Of a stretch of 64,000 nt of DNA, positions 23,547 through 31,600 are shown piece after piece. The notes beneath the pieces were generated by a model. The model was not told the origin of the DNA. It did not search any database and saw only the letters and a program-made list of their open reading frames with translations. This DNA is from Nereocystis luetkeana (taxonomy: Eukaryota; Sar; Phaeophyceae; Laminariales; Laminariaceae), in contig JARUPZ010000020.1 in NCBI GenBank assembly GCA_031213475.1, positions 7,225,207 through 7,289,206 on the forward strand, given 5' to 3'. The translations under genes and the position numbers were made by a program. Position 1 is the first letter of the stretch. Every line of letters begins with the position of its first letter.

Positions 23547-24544
23547 CTCACATTAACTCTCTGACGAAGGAGTCCGTGGTCACACAAAGTTGCTGGAGCC
23601 CTAGTACCCACTGCCAAGTAGTAGGTAGACCGATCGCATAACGCTGACTGCGATGCTTTTGCTTATTCAACAGCCTCCATGCTACTGAGCATTGGCTAAA
23701 TAGACTGCAATATTCTGTACCGGTGGTCGTTATAGAACAATTTATCACGACAATAGGCTGATGTTGCCTATTGCTCAGCACATAAAGCACAAAGTCGAGC
23801 TTCAAACGCGCCGGGCCAGATACAACGACGCAAACTTTCGCACATTACCAGACGCAACTAACTGTAACACCTACAGTAGCTACCCAATTACTAGTCGGCG
23901 GCGGCCAGCTCATAACTACTAGTGGGCGACTTGTAGTTGGCCAACTATCAACATAGTCGGCGGCATATGGTAATCCAACCAATAACAAGCTGGCGACTTA
24001 AGTTAGCCAACTAGTAACTTAGTCGGCGAAATAAAGTCAGACAAATCATAATTAGTCGGTGACTTTTAGTCAGCCAACTCATAACTAGTCGGCGACTTAT
24101 AGCCAGCCAACTATTAATCAGTCGGCGGCCTATAGCCAGCCAACCGATAACTAGTCGGCGACTTCTATCAATAGTCAGCCAACTCATAACTCAGTCGGCG
24201 ACTTATAGTAAGCCAACGCGCAGCCTCAATCGGCAGGGTACCGGTATCTCCGTAGTAGACTCAATGTGTCGTTTCTTCGTTTTTTTAAAGCACCCACCCG
24301 TCCGTTTATTTTTTAACTCAATATAATACTTGGATCCGGAATGACGCAGCTGAAAGCGGTGCTACGACGGCGAGGAGGGTGTGCTTCGGACGTCGAAGTT
24401 CGCGCATGGATCGAGAAGCGGGACACCTCCGGGACGGGGGCCGTTGACTTCGCGGATTTTTCGCGGGCGTTCGAATTATCTTCGCAGTTTGATACCAACT
24501 ATAGCAACAGCGACGACAACAACGATTGCAACAACACCTGTTAG
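688..24544 (+). CDS. Giant multidomain protein (Tudor-like, WD40, pseudokinase, helical repeats, EF-hands), 5' partial
   Basis: Exon blocks are 688-904, 1777-2778, 3974-4224, 4948-5442, 5981-6232, 7119-7286, 8893-12108, 12727-12945, 13572-16709, 18976-20095, 21384-21538, 21923-23353 and 24350-24544. Each internal edge is a GT donor or AG acceptor, and every junction joins in frame (phases 1,1,0,0,0,0,0,0,0,1,0,0). This gives 11,859 nt, or 3,952 residues plus TAG. A few sites (the acceptors at 1777 and 13572 and the donor at 6232) were chosen among alternatives partly because the phase fitted. Domains in order, numbered from base 688: Tudor-like motif ~1-25, WD40 blade ~245-285, pseudokinase ~1100-1710 (with insertions) inside exon 7, ARM/HEAT-like helices ~1870-2700, linkers, and an EF-hand pair ~3870-3930. 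I infer a cytoplasmic scaffold with Ca2+ input; no catalytic activity is predicted. No signal peptide or membrane segment was seen. It could instead be two or three genes, for example split before 4948 (exon opens with ATG) or before 8893. Confidence 0.55.
927..1052 (+). repeat. Tandem duplication, 63-bp unit x2
   Basis: Two almost identical 63-bp copies (927-989 and 990-1052) begin CGGCAGATGTTTAAC and end GATGCTCCyCAAG. They lie in the first intron just behind the donor at 905 and differ at a few bases. Confidence 0.8.
1105..1230 (+). repeat. Degenerate tandem repeat, unit about 43 bp
   Basis: About three copies of a unit resembling TACCTATCAATAGCCCATTG follow the 63-bp duplication in the same intron. 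The copies have diverged at several positions. Confidence 0.55.
1566..1623 (+). repeat. Tandem duplication, 29-bp unit x2
   Basis: Two adjacent copies of a unit starting AATGCATGAGCCGACGCTAC lie in the first intron, upstream of the acceptor at 1777. They differ at one or two bases. Confidence 0.75.
1777..2778 (+). CDS. Exon: WD40 repeat region
   Basis: A pyrimidine-rich acceptor (TTCTACTCTGGCGCAG) precedes the exon. The frame has an Ala/Leu-rich helical lead (ALEAALEAADLSDNDLRELA), then a clear WD40 blade: VTCLTYLPLAMLLASGYSDG followed by RVRLWDP. Further down, RHMRIWPGIYVN and SLVVCDLEG look like degenerate blades. The pair W-D after S-D-G is the WD signature. A N5 run encoded by (AAC)n interrupts the loop before the blade. 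Only one blade is convincing, so the rest of the propeller is either very diverged or lies outside the window. The donor is CCG|GTGAGT. Confidence 0.6.
3566..3602 (+). repeat. (AT)n microsatellite
   Basis: A simple TATATATA tract lies in the intron between the exons at 1777-2778 and 3974-4224. Confidence 0.8.
3974..4224 (+). CDS. Exon: possible last propeller strand of the giant protein
   Basis: The acceptor GCAATTGCCCCAG leads into IGGGFFYLTCSGEVLALPSP, whose alternating hydrophobic pattern resembles a WD40 or beta-propeller strand pair. A helical, Arg/Ala-rich tail follows and ends VEAMAQQ before GTGAGG. Entry phase 2 and exit phase 0 match the neighbouring exons. No named family was recognised. 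Confidence 0.55.
4948..5442 (+). CDS. Exon of unknown fold
   Basis: The acceptor CATCATCCAG directly precedes ATG AAC GAT. The exon therefore opens with Met in phase 0 and could alternatively be the start of a separate gene. Its 165 residues have acidic segments and alternating strands (RFAVFYREGDG, PIAVVTFWAVGRVSLRVEAR) and end FLASWTLKMQ before GTGAGA. I do not recognise the domain. Confidence 0.55.
5981..6232 (+). CDS. Exon of unknown function, Arg/Ala-rich
   Basis: It follows a C-rich polypyrimidine tract ending CCCCAG. The frame HLRALCSKRTFVARSR ... VALRQAVAAALRLPSRF is amphipathic and helical. Two donors are possible (AAAG|GTTGGA at 6233 or CAGG|GTACCG at 6243); the first gives phase 0, which matches the next exon. 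Confidence 0.45.
6690..6800 (+). repeat. Copy of a dispersed GGGATGCG repeat with C-rich tail
   Basis: It contains CTCGAAAGGGATGCGTGGTC and ends in a C9 tract near 6785. It is related to the copies at 41830-41925 and 54783-54880. It lies in the intron between the exons at 5981-6232 and 7119-7286. Confidence 0.6.
7119..7286 (+). CDS. Short exon, 56 residues, unknown function
   Basis: The acceptor is the pyrimidine tract CCCCCCATTCCAATGCAG and the donor is GAG|GTAAGG. The frame VLRSLRSAEGQ ... RHFLRSVVTPAFE is phase 0 at both ends and is probably helical. Another small exon could lie between 6233 and 7118 (a possible acceptor is TCTTCAG near 6925), but none was secure. Confidence 0.5.
7527..7596 (+). 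repeat. (TA)n microsatellites
   Basis: Two TATATATA blocks lie in the intron 7287-8892. Confidence 0.8.
7775..8025 (+). repeat. Dispersed GATC-rich repeat copy
   Basis: It shares ordered blocks with 13160-13345, 41408-41605, 49060-49320 and (inverted) 49800-49935: CCCGGCAGCATGAGCTGGAT, then CAGATCAGGGGTCTATCTA, then ATCTAGATCGTCAACTG. It is intronic and has no coding capacity. Confidence 0.6.
8893..12108 (+). CDS. Exon: pseudokinase domain with EF-hand-like insertion
   Basis: This large 1,072-codon exon is bounded by CGTCGTACAG and GAG|GTACGT. A kinase-like fold is recognisable: an N-lobe candidate (EAVAVLEVSPEPG), a hinge (IVCERLEGWRSLRDVI), a catalytic-loop counterpart SLVLRDLRASTVFV near 10272-10312, a DFG counterpart VVSFSTLA near 10335-10360, an alpha-F segment TAWDTWTFGVLLFELAFG near 10588-10645, and a closing block EPDPDRRPRPGDLRYL near 11580-11628. 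The HRD His, catalytic Lys and Asn, and DFG Asp positions are replaced, so catalysis is unlikely. Between alpha-F and the end lies an insertion with EDHKGTGWLPF (near 11260), an EF-hand-like loop. The N-terminal 300 residues are helical. Confidence 0.7.
12438..12509 (+). mobile_element. TA-flanked MITE (72 bp)
   Basis: The inverted ends TATTACGGGGGACCATAGT and ATATGGTCCCCCGCAATA flank a short loop. It is the same family as 36326-36433, 48281-48412 and 50972-51080. The duplicated TA at both ends is the target duplication expected of Tc1/mariner-type MITEs. It sits in the intron 12109-12726. Confidence 0.7.
12727..12945 (+). CDS. Exon: helical-repeat segment
   Basis: The acceptor is GTCACACTGTCAG and the donor AGG|GTACGT; both edges are phase 0. 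The 73 residues contain LLALARVLEELLLDLRVADS and VVLRCLVTLFLAEEGLLAVR, Leu-rich amphipathic helices typical of ARM/HEAT solenoids. It probably starts the solenoid continued in the next exon. Confidence 0.6.
13160..13345 (+). repeat. Dispersed GATC-rich repeat copy
   Basis: It contains CCTAACCTGCCGTTATGAGA, then CAGATCCAACCCATGAAACC, then GGTAACATGAGCTAGATGA. The order is the same as in the copies at 41408 and 49060. It lies in the intron 12946-13571. Confidence 0.6.
13572..16709 (+). CDS. Exon: long helical (ARM/HEAT-like) region
   Basis: This is a single exon of 1,046 codons. After an acidic, Gly-rich start (SEDDEDDDDP) the frame becomes a run of Leu/Ala-rich helices, for example VYFAELLALGRVLSAIHRI, ALQCLRYMAAAGDLATHSW and LVDLIVSNLLPDC, consistent with an alpha-solenoid. 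Residues near 16440-16550 (GALTIEG-like strand, then LSVRGLIALIAAELGAEEHS) could be a small alpha/beta module. The donor is GAG|GTGAGA. The frame stays open upstream to 13452 and beyond, so other acceptors (13419, for instance) are possible. I infer a scaffold or protein-binding role; no specific family was recognised. Confidence 0.65.
16905..18101 (+). repeat. Intronic minisatellite, ~45/50-bp units, about 25 copies
   Basis: The unit includes AGTTTCTCAGTTTAGGCGCC, then CCTTCAGTCAACGGTAC and TATTGGGT, with or without an extra ACGGT. Short and long forms alternate in parts, which suggests a higher-order unit near 95 bp. The array fills most of the intron between 16709 and 18976. Confidence 0.9.
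18976..20095 (+). CDS. Exon: poly-Glu linker and helical segment
   Basis: The acceptor is ACCTGTGTCTAG. The frame starts IEGRYKLAWNGEEIVPNVPI, then has an E-rich tract encoded by (GAA)n (19081-19117), an Ala8-type run near 19400, and helical segments such as LRAMQELRLPLEIAAAFCKK and EMLFSEFVSRYADAAGLLAE, which resemble a degenerate EF-hand pair. It ends DDG before GTTAGT at 20096 (phase 1). If that weak donor is not used, the frame stops four bases later. Confidence 0.55.
20605..20618 (+). repeat. poly(G) tract
   Basis: A run of about 14 G lies in the intron 20096-21383. A second run of about 18 G lies at 20952-20970. Confidence 0.9.
21384..21538 (+). CDS. Short exon of the giant gene
   Basis: The acceptor CCCACGCTGTCAG has a good pyrimidine tract. 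The frame FVSEKSLGRADTILALKGIR continues to GRIIDEIFDGRVSFQ. Phase 2 entry matches the 20095 donor. The donor CAG|GTTCGA is weak, but phase 0 fits the next exon. Confidence 0.5.
21923..23353 (+). CDS. Exon: low-complexity linker and first EF-hand
   Basis: It follows the acceptor CGACCGATCAG and runs 477 codons. Most is charged and low complexity (S8 run near 22420, G-rich runs, Arg/Asp/Glu repeats with DLDRGRRDHRGLDNRDLDSR). The last 25 codons are LRQAFDMYDLNGDGFITYLE, a canonical EF-hand loop with D1, N3, D5, F7, T9 and E12 ligand positions. The donor GAG|GTGACG falls exactly after Glu12. Confidence 0.7.
23512..23545 (+). repeat. (GTT)n microsatellite
   Basis: About eleven TTG/GTT units lie in the intron that separates the two EF-hands. 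Confidence 0.85.
23878..24222 (+). repeat. Intronic minisatellite, unit about 36-40 bp
   Basis: About nine diverged copies of a unit like CATAACTAGTCGGCGACTTA plus TAGTCAGCCAACT fill the middle of the intron between the EF-hand exons. Confidence 0.85.
24350..24544 (+). CDS. Terminal exon: second EF-hand and stop
   Basis: The acceptor GAATGACGCAG leads to LKAVLRRRGGCASDVEVRAW and then IEKRDTSGTGAVDFADFSRA. The loop D-T-S-G-T-G-A-V-D-F-A-D has acidic or oxygen ligands at 1, 3, 5 and 9 but Asp rather than Glu at 12, which usually lowers Ca2+ affinity or favours Mg2+. The tail is Asn/Asp-rich and ends with TAG at 24542-24544. Confidence 0.7.
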   Translation: MKAVLRRRGGCASDVEVRAWIEKRDTSGTGAVDFADFSRAFELSSQFDTNYSNSDDNNDCNNTC

Positions 24545-24655
24545 GGTTGTCGCTTGCTTGTCGCAGTTGCTTTTTGTCGCAGGTTGCATGCTGTCATGCA
24601 TTTCGCACTCCTTCCCGATTGTGCTCAGTTGGGATTTTCTAGCGCTGCTCAGGGG

Positions 24656-24775
24656 TCATGACCCGACTCGCGAGTCGGGTCGGGTCGGGCGGGGTAAGGT
24701 GTTCGGGTCGAGTCAAGAGGTACTTGAGTTCTCACGGGTCGGGTCGAGTCGAGTCGGGTCGGGTCGGGTTAGGTG
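24656..24775 (+). repeat. GGGTC pentamer repeat
   Basis: Short GGGTC/GAGTC tandem blocks are separated by a unique stretch, just behind the stop of the giant gene. Nearby CGACTCGCGAGTCGG is palindromic and could form a hairpin. Confidence 0.7.
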
Positions 24776-25399
24776 ACCCCATCCCAACCGACCCGCGAGT
24801 TTTGACCCGGCCCGTGAACAGCCCCGGGATTTTCGCTACCCTCTTTTGGGGTAACCGCTTCGTAGCGACGTTCTAAAAAAATGTCTCGGAAGGAAAAATA
24901 ATACAGATGGACGGCGCCGGGGAGAGTCAGACGATGCTGCAGCGTTATTTTAGCATTGTGGCAGTAGGTGGGGTGTATGCTGTCATGTTCTCCTCCACAA
25001 TGATTTGTTTATTGAGCGAGATGTTCTGCTCCTCCTTTTACTGTAGGGGCCGATCGGCAGCGATAACATCGTCGTGTCGGAAGCCAACGCACAAATGTCG
25101 ATTAATGGGCCAGGAGCCGGGAAGGTACTCAGCGTATAGGATCCCTGAAGTGTGTCACCGTCGCTTGAGACTGCTGTAGCATAGATATACTTACAGCAGC
25201 ACTCGTATCCCCTGTGCGTTTGTTTCATAGAATTTTAAAAGTATTATGATGATGGCTGTCCTGTAGTTTCAACAGGCGGCAGAGGTCGATAGGTATCCCT
25301 AGGGTGCATGTGATGGCTCCTTCTGTTGATCTGCATGTTTGTGCTGGCGGTGACTCGTAAGGTTCACTGTTCTTGGTCTCGAAACAGATGATTGGGTTG

Positions 25400-26330
25400 T
25401 GTCCTTGGGCCGTAAACCTGCGTAAAACACCCCACTGTACCGCTTTGTGGCATTTTACGAATCCCTGGTTTTTGAGCTGTTGCCGTTTTCCAGTAAATGG
25501 TGTACAGGGGAAATATATCGTAGTTTCGAATGCCTTTTTGTGGACTTGGCAGTGCCAAAACGTGGCGTTTACCAGGAATTTATCGTGAAACGATTTATTC
25601 CTGCCCCTTTAGGCTAGGCCTTCCTTTCTTGTTTTTAATGTACGTTGTCGTTCAGAGGTGTGGAAGTGGGTTTTGAGGAGCCGCATCTCGGACTCCATGC
25701 TCTAGCTCGGGGAATCGGGGTTTCCTTGAATTTCCCACAATTCTGGATATACGGTTCATCAAAGTGGGCTAGTGTTATGGTACTGCTTTGATATTGGCTG
25801 AAAGCCCAGTAATTACCTGGGTTCAGGTATTGGGATCGTATTTGTAGTACCTGGGAGGCGTATGTTGGATGGAAAAATTCCAGCGAGGCTCGCGCCTTGC
25901 CCTCAGTATCCACGCGCACGAAAGGGATAGAAAGCTGCTCTTCTATCTCTAGCAAACACACGTGAGTCCCAACGAGCACCTCCTTAAAAGGAATACAAAG
26001 TGCTCCGACCTTGATCTTAACAAAACGTACCGGTGTGCCGACTTTGGCATCTTACACCAAACGGAGACTTTGTTTGAATGGTGATTTTTTCAACGGAACC
26101 GATAATTTTGAGCTTTTGCCGTTTGCCATCAAACGGTATACCAGGTATCGGGTAAACTACCGAAACACTGGGGATATGTACCCGACGTTTCGGTTATTGT
26201 TTCGTGGACTTGCCCTGCCGATACGCGGAATTCGTGCCGTAAAGCGGCGTTAAACGCACCGGTACCGCCTTATGGCTTTGTATACCAGACGGAGGCTTTT
26301 GGAATTTTGGTGATGGCCAACCCTGCTGTA
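25400..26330 (+). repeat. Three diverged copies of a ~200-bp repeat
   Basis: Blocks near 25415-25580, 26030-26250 and 26245-26320 share the order GTACCGs, then CTTTGTGGCATTTTAC-like, then TTTTGAGCTkTTGCCGTTT, then TTGTGGACTTGsC. Identity is low, so this is an old repeat. No function is evident. Confidence 0.4.
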
Positions 26331-26366
26331 GGTAACTGTGATCCAATCGAGAACACACAAACCACG

Positions 26367-26606
26367 ATTTCCTCGCAGAAAGAATCCTGACGACATTTTT
26401 GCATCAAGGGAGGCACATACATTCGTACGAAAAAATCTGCATTTCCTGGCAATGGGAGTCCTGAAAAGATATTGCATCAAGAGCGGCACGCGTATACAGA
26501 TAACAAATTTCCTGGCAAGACCTGCGAAGATGTTGCTTCCAGACGAATTTTCGCAAACAAAACATGAACATAAACTTTCCTCGCATTAAGAGTCCCGAAG
26601 ATATGA
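26367..26606 (+). repeat. Tandem repeat, unit about 65-75 bp, 3+ copies
   Basis: Each unit starts TTTCCTsGCA, continues with a CCTG/ACCTGCGAAGAT block and has a TGCATCAAG-like centre. The copies are diverged. Confidence 0.6.
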
Positions 26607-27515
26607 AATGAGTAAGTAAATCGTATCACTATAATACTGGACGTATCATCGACTTCCTTGCCAAGCCGCCGTCGCCATCTACCATTTCAGGGCCATTTCA
26701 GGGCCAACATCATTCTGGTCCTATCCTCCCGCCCCCCCAACCCGCCCCACCCCTCCCCTCCTCTCCCCCGTGCAGTACCAGGTATACAACAGGGTTTTAC
26801 GTCGCAAGCAAGCGCGACAACGAAACCATCCGGACAGGATAACTCACACAAAAAAAGACAATCGACCCCCCCCCCCCCCCCCTCCCCCCCCCTCATCTAC
26901 TGAGGCGTCGAACGATCCCTCCCCCCCCCCCCAACTCGTGACCCACAGGTACGCAAGAAAGTTGCGAAATCAACACACGAAAATTACGAAATTACAAGCA
27001 AAAACAAGGCAGGTAGTATGGTAGGTATGCACGATGGCTCTAAACAATATGAGTGGAGCAAAGTACACTGCGAGTCACCGACGACGTCGTCAGCCGCGGG
27101 CACGCGCTCCCACCCACCCGCCTACCGTCCAAGGTACTTCATAGGTGCAACCAAGCACCATTTTCTTACTCCTCTCTCTACCTCAGCGAGAAATACCCCC
27201 CCCCCCCCCCCCTCCCCCAATCGTTCAACATCCCACCCCAACCCATCCGACACTAGCGTCGAATATATCCCACCTTTTACCCCAACACCGCTTACCCCGC
27301 CTAGCCCCCGCAAAGGGGGCCTGAAATTTCCCGGAAATTTCCCCTCCCCCCGTCATTCCAGACAAAAAATCAGCAAACAAAAAATAAAAAAACAAGAAAT
27401 AAACATGACGAAAAAAATGACGTTAATAACAGTAGTTCGTAGTGCGTTCTGAGAGAGCTGAGCTGCCTTGTATTGCTTTGGTTGCCCGTGCCCATTCGAT
27501 GCACGTGGTGGCTAG

Positions 27516-27546
<31 letters not shown>

Positions 27547-28548
27547 CGGTGGTATATCGGGACGAGACGTTCATAGGGGTGCTACTCTCGTATCGTTGGG
27601 CGAAATCGCTTCCCCCCCCCACTGTCCTCACCCTACCCGTTATCTCTACGGCAGACAAAAACAACAGCAAACAACAATCTCAACAACAACAACGGCGATA
27701 GCGAACGACGACAGCAAAGCACCATCAATGGGGATTCGTTTATTGCGGCACACTGGCCCGAGTCTACTTCCGTCTTTTCTTTTTTCATTCCGGCCCTCGC
27801 TGGGTGCGTAAAACTACTCGATGCGACACAGCGCACAGCCAAAAAACATTTTCAACATCCGCACACAAACAAAAACGAACACGATCACTCTCTACGCCTT
27901 GTAGGGGGGGGGGGGAGGGGGGGGGGGGGGGGGGCGCCGCCGCAGCTGGTGCCCAACACGATACCGCACGCTGCCCGATACCGCAAGCCAACCGGCAGGT
28001 ACCGTTCAAATCTATCCATCATGCCCACACGCAAAAAAAAAAGGAAAACGGACTTCAGCCACGGACTTTACCCCCCCCCCTCCCCCCCCCTATCCAAACC
28101 CTCAGCCTCAAGCCCCCCTCCACCCTAACCTCCCACCCCAACGCCACTCGAGAGCCCTCTCGACCATTTACAGGAGTCGCTTCGCCCCGCCCCGCCTCTT
28201 CGCTCCCACTCTTCCCTTATCCTTGCTGCTTCTCCAGCCTAAGCCCCCCCCCGCCTCCAACCACCAGCACCCCCACTCTCCGACACGGGCCACAACCATC
28301 ACCAGCACTCGATATTGGCTACTCCGCTGCTTCCCCAGCACTAGCCCCGCCGCCGCCACCATCACCAGCACCAACTGACATGGGTCACGACCATCACCAC
28401 GACTACCCACCCACAAAGGCCACCACCATCAGCACCACCACCCACGGGCAGGGGCCGCCAGCGCCCACCCGGCACGGGCCGCCTACACAGCCCACCCACC
28501 CACCCACCCACCGACGTCCTGTGGTGGCGCGGGGATAAGCAGCCGTCC

Positions 28549-28692
28549 CTACCAAAATTTGTTAAGGACCATCAGGACGACCGATACGTTGTCCAGCGTG
28601 TACCGCTCGTCGATCGCCTTGCGGGTCAGCGTCTCGCACGCGCGCTGGGTGTCGCCGTGCAAGCGCATCTCCTCTCTCACGATATGGACAAC
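28549..28692 (-). CDS. Last PP2C exon
   Basis: The acceptor GACGCAACAG leads to [20 protein letters not shown] and ends [14 protein letters not shown] plus TAG (28549-28551). DN is the metal-binding Asp-Asn of the final PP2C motif. Joining to the previous exon restores [15 protein letters not shown], as in other PP2Cs. Confidence 0.85.
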   Translation of the reverse strand, partial: VVHIVREEMRLHGDTQRACETLTRKAIDERYTLDNVSVVLMVLNKFW

Positions 28693-31600
28693 CTGTTGCG
28701 TCAAGGTTCGCCGGGGGAGGGGCAGGGTATTTATTTATCATGCATGGCCGTAGTCGTATGACCAAGAACTCTCGCATCCCTTCAACACCGGGGCGGAGCA
28801 GGGGGAGGAGGGGGGTGGGGAAAAAAACGCCATCATGATCGTGGCTATACCTAGTATATATACGGCGCGCGGGGAAAGGGGGGGGGGGGGGGGGGGTCAG
28901 TCAAGGCGTCAAACGGCGGTCTCCCACTACCCCCCGAAATACTTGACTACATCTTTGTTTCCGGGGATACGTTACTCCACTCGATCAGAGTCAAGAAGAC
29001 ACCAAGCAAATGTTGCTGCACATCTGTGTAGTATGAATAAATGTCGAGCATGTTATGGTAGTAAGAAAGGGCTGACACACCTTGAACAGATGATCGATTT
29101 TTCCAATTTCATTGTCACGATCGTTCAGGCGGCAGATACAATTCCTCAACTGTACGATCTACAGTACGTACATAGCCCTCACGCCGCCGGGTGGGAGCAC
29201 GTATGTAAAACCTGCATGATCTCGTAGCGACATATTTCTGTGGGTTTATATCCGTGCTGACGCAAACATACCGCACAGCATTCTCAAAGCGGCAGCATAC
29301 GTACGTACGGTAGCAGCTAGGTGCTCTACAGGCAGATTGTGCTGTTTTGTACATACGCAACATACTGCACGGCATCCCTTAAACAGCAGGTTACGTGAGT
29401 ACGGTAGAAACTAGACGATCTGCGATGTACATCATGAGGCATCCGCACATCGTGCAAAAGGAGCTCATCCATGACATCTTTTCTCACACCTCATTGCTAC
29501 CGACTAGATCGTCTACTGTTAGGGGTGGGACTGGAGGCCTGTTTTGACCCAAAAAAGCGGCAGGCTATTCGAAACGACCAGCCAAAAAAAATAAAAAAAA
29601 ATCTGAAAAAGTAAAACTACCAACATACCCCCAAGAACTTGGTTTTAGTGTACATGGATAGTGAACTTTGTATACGATATTTCTCTGGGGTGGAGATGAA
29701 TTGGATCTTGACGTCGTACAGACACCTCACACAGGCCCATACCTTCCGGATGATTTGCTCGTTTTAGCACAGGAGTACAAATTGACGAATTTATAGAGTA
29801 AAAACTGCGGAGAAACATGTTTTTCCCTGTGTTTTTTGCCTCAGACTCCATGAGTGCTTTTGAGTAGTGCGCAGACTCAAGTATACCCTACATTGGGATG
29901 TGTGGCATACAGCAAAACAAACCCCGCTCGAATCGACGCAGTATCCGTAGAGAACGATTCGACAAAAAATCGCCCCTTCAGTCACTTTTTGGGGACCACG
30001 ACAATCAATTTCGTGATGGGTAATTCGAAAAAAACAGAAGGAACCTCGGCCAAGCGCAAAAAAAAAAAAAAATGCCCAAGCGAACCGGGAGGCATATCTG
30101 CAGCGTACGGGTCGTAGTGTCCACGAGGCGGCGGCGATCGTGTCCGGAGCGAATGCTGTTATCCGCCGTGGCATCGCGGGGGCGGAGGTCAGCCGCGACC
30201 GGGTTAGATGGCTGTAGATTGGAACATCTTGCACCACAGCAGCAGCAGCAGCAGCAGCCGGGTCAGCAACGCCAGCAGCCGCACCAGGATCAGCAGATCC
30301 ACCTTCACCCCCACGTTCACGCGCCCGTTTGTGCTCTGATGCGCTGCTGCTCAAGCACTCGTCGTGGTATTTTTTTTGTGTGCTTCTCCGCCCTTCTCGA
30401 GCCACACGCTGCAGCTCCTCTCGTACCATAGTACCCTGGTATCTGGTAGATGATACCAAATGATGAGTTTTTGTTGTGGCGCTTACTCTTTGATAAGCGC
30501 TGATTGGTTAATATATTAAAGATCATCTTTCCCCCCTGGCATTTTTTGTGACTTTTTTACGTCTAAAAATATTTCAGTCCCACCCCTAACTGTAGATCGT
30601 CATCTGTCCGAAAGCAGATATATATATATTTACACTGCTTTAGAGAGATAAGAAAGGGGCTCATCAAAATCATGCGAAGCACCTTTTTCGTTCTCTCACC
30701 TCATTGCTACTGAAAACGTCGAACAGACCATCGCAGGCAAGCAGGACAAACTCGTCCTCCGGCGTGATTCGACACGACAGCACCTCGGGCTCCGCCGTGA
30801 TCAGCGCATCATTCGGGTCCGTGATGGGAGCCCTCCGCGCGGCCCCCGACGGGGGGGGCGGGGGCGGCGCCGAAGGCGCCGCCGGCGGCGCAGCCGCTGG
30901 GGCCGCCGGAGCAGCTACTACGGGAGGCGCAGTGGCTGCGGGCGGCGGGGGCAGGAGCAGTTTCGCGCTGCTCATGGAGCCCCGGCACATGGTCAGGCGG
31001 TTTCGGGCGGTTGGGGACAATTCTGAGCTCGCCCCGCCGCTATTGTGGTTATCGTCGTCGTTGCTGGTGTCGTTGTCGTTGTCGATGTCGTTGCTGTTGT
31101 CGTTGTCGTTGTTGTCATTTTCGTCGTCTTCGTCTTCGTCGCCGTCGTCGCTGACGGGCTCCGCCAAGGCCAGGAGCGAGGCCACCTCCTCATCGTCGCC
31201 TACTTTCAAGTAAGGGCCGTTTTTATCGAGAAATCACAAGAAAAAAAAGGCAAGAGAAGCGCAACAAAACAACGAACAAAAAAAGTTGAGTTCTCCCCTA
31301 TCGAGCGGAAAAGGGTGTACAGTAGAAGCAAAGTCACTACAGAAAAAATAGTTACGTGTTCGAGGGAAACCCCATCCGGAAAATAGTAACAAGATGTAAA
31401 ACCAGGGTACCAGGTACGTATTACAGTATGCACTGGGATGTGCAAGGGTCACATTGTTAAATACCTGGTACACAAGTACCAGGTACAACACTGAGTGGAA
31501 ATATAAGGACAGTTTAGACAATAATAAGAAAACCGAGCGGTCACTACATTTCACCCAGAGAGTGGTACCAGGTGTATCACAAATCCTGCTGCTTTGGGTC

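Larger units (their letters stand above)
24545..28548. other. Convergent intergenic spacer
   Basis: About 4 kb separates the 3' ends of the two convergent genes. No convincing exon was seen. It holds the GGGTC block, three diverged copies of a ~200-bp repeat (25400-26330), a ~70-bp tandem repeat (26367-26606), and many poly(C)/poly(G) tracts (26866-26900, 27197-27212, 27518-27546, 27905-27934, 28071-28090). No canonical polyadenylation signal was obvious for either gene. Confidence 0.55.

Noticed and set aside
25400-26330. Conserved small protein from matching plus-strand frames in the diverged repeat
   Set aside because: The copies do not keep the same frame or similar peptides beyond a few words, so nucleotide repeat is the simpler explanation.
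27804-28538. Plus-strand 244-codon frame (Pro/His/Thr-rich)
   Set aside because: It arises from C-rich spacer with poly(G) and CCACC repeats. There are no domain, splice or start signals, and several homopolymers make the frame unreliable.
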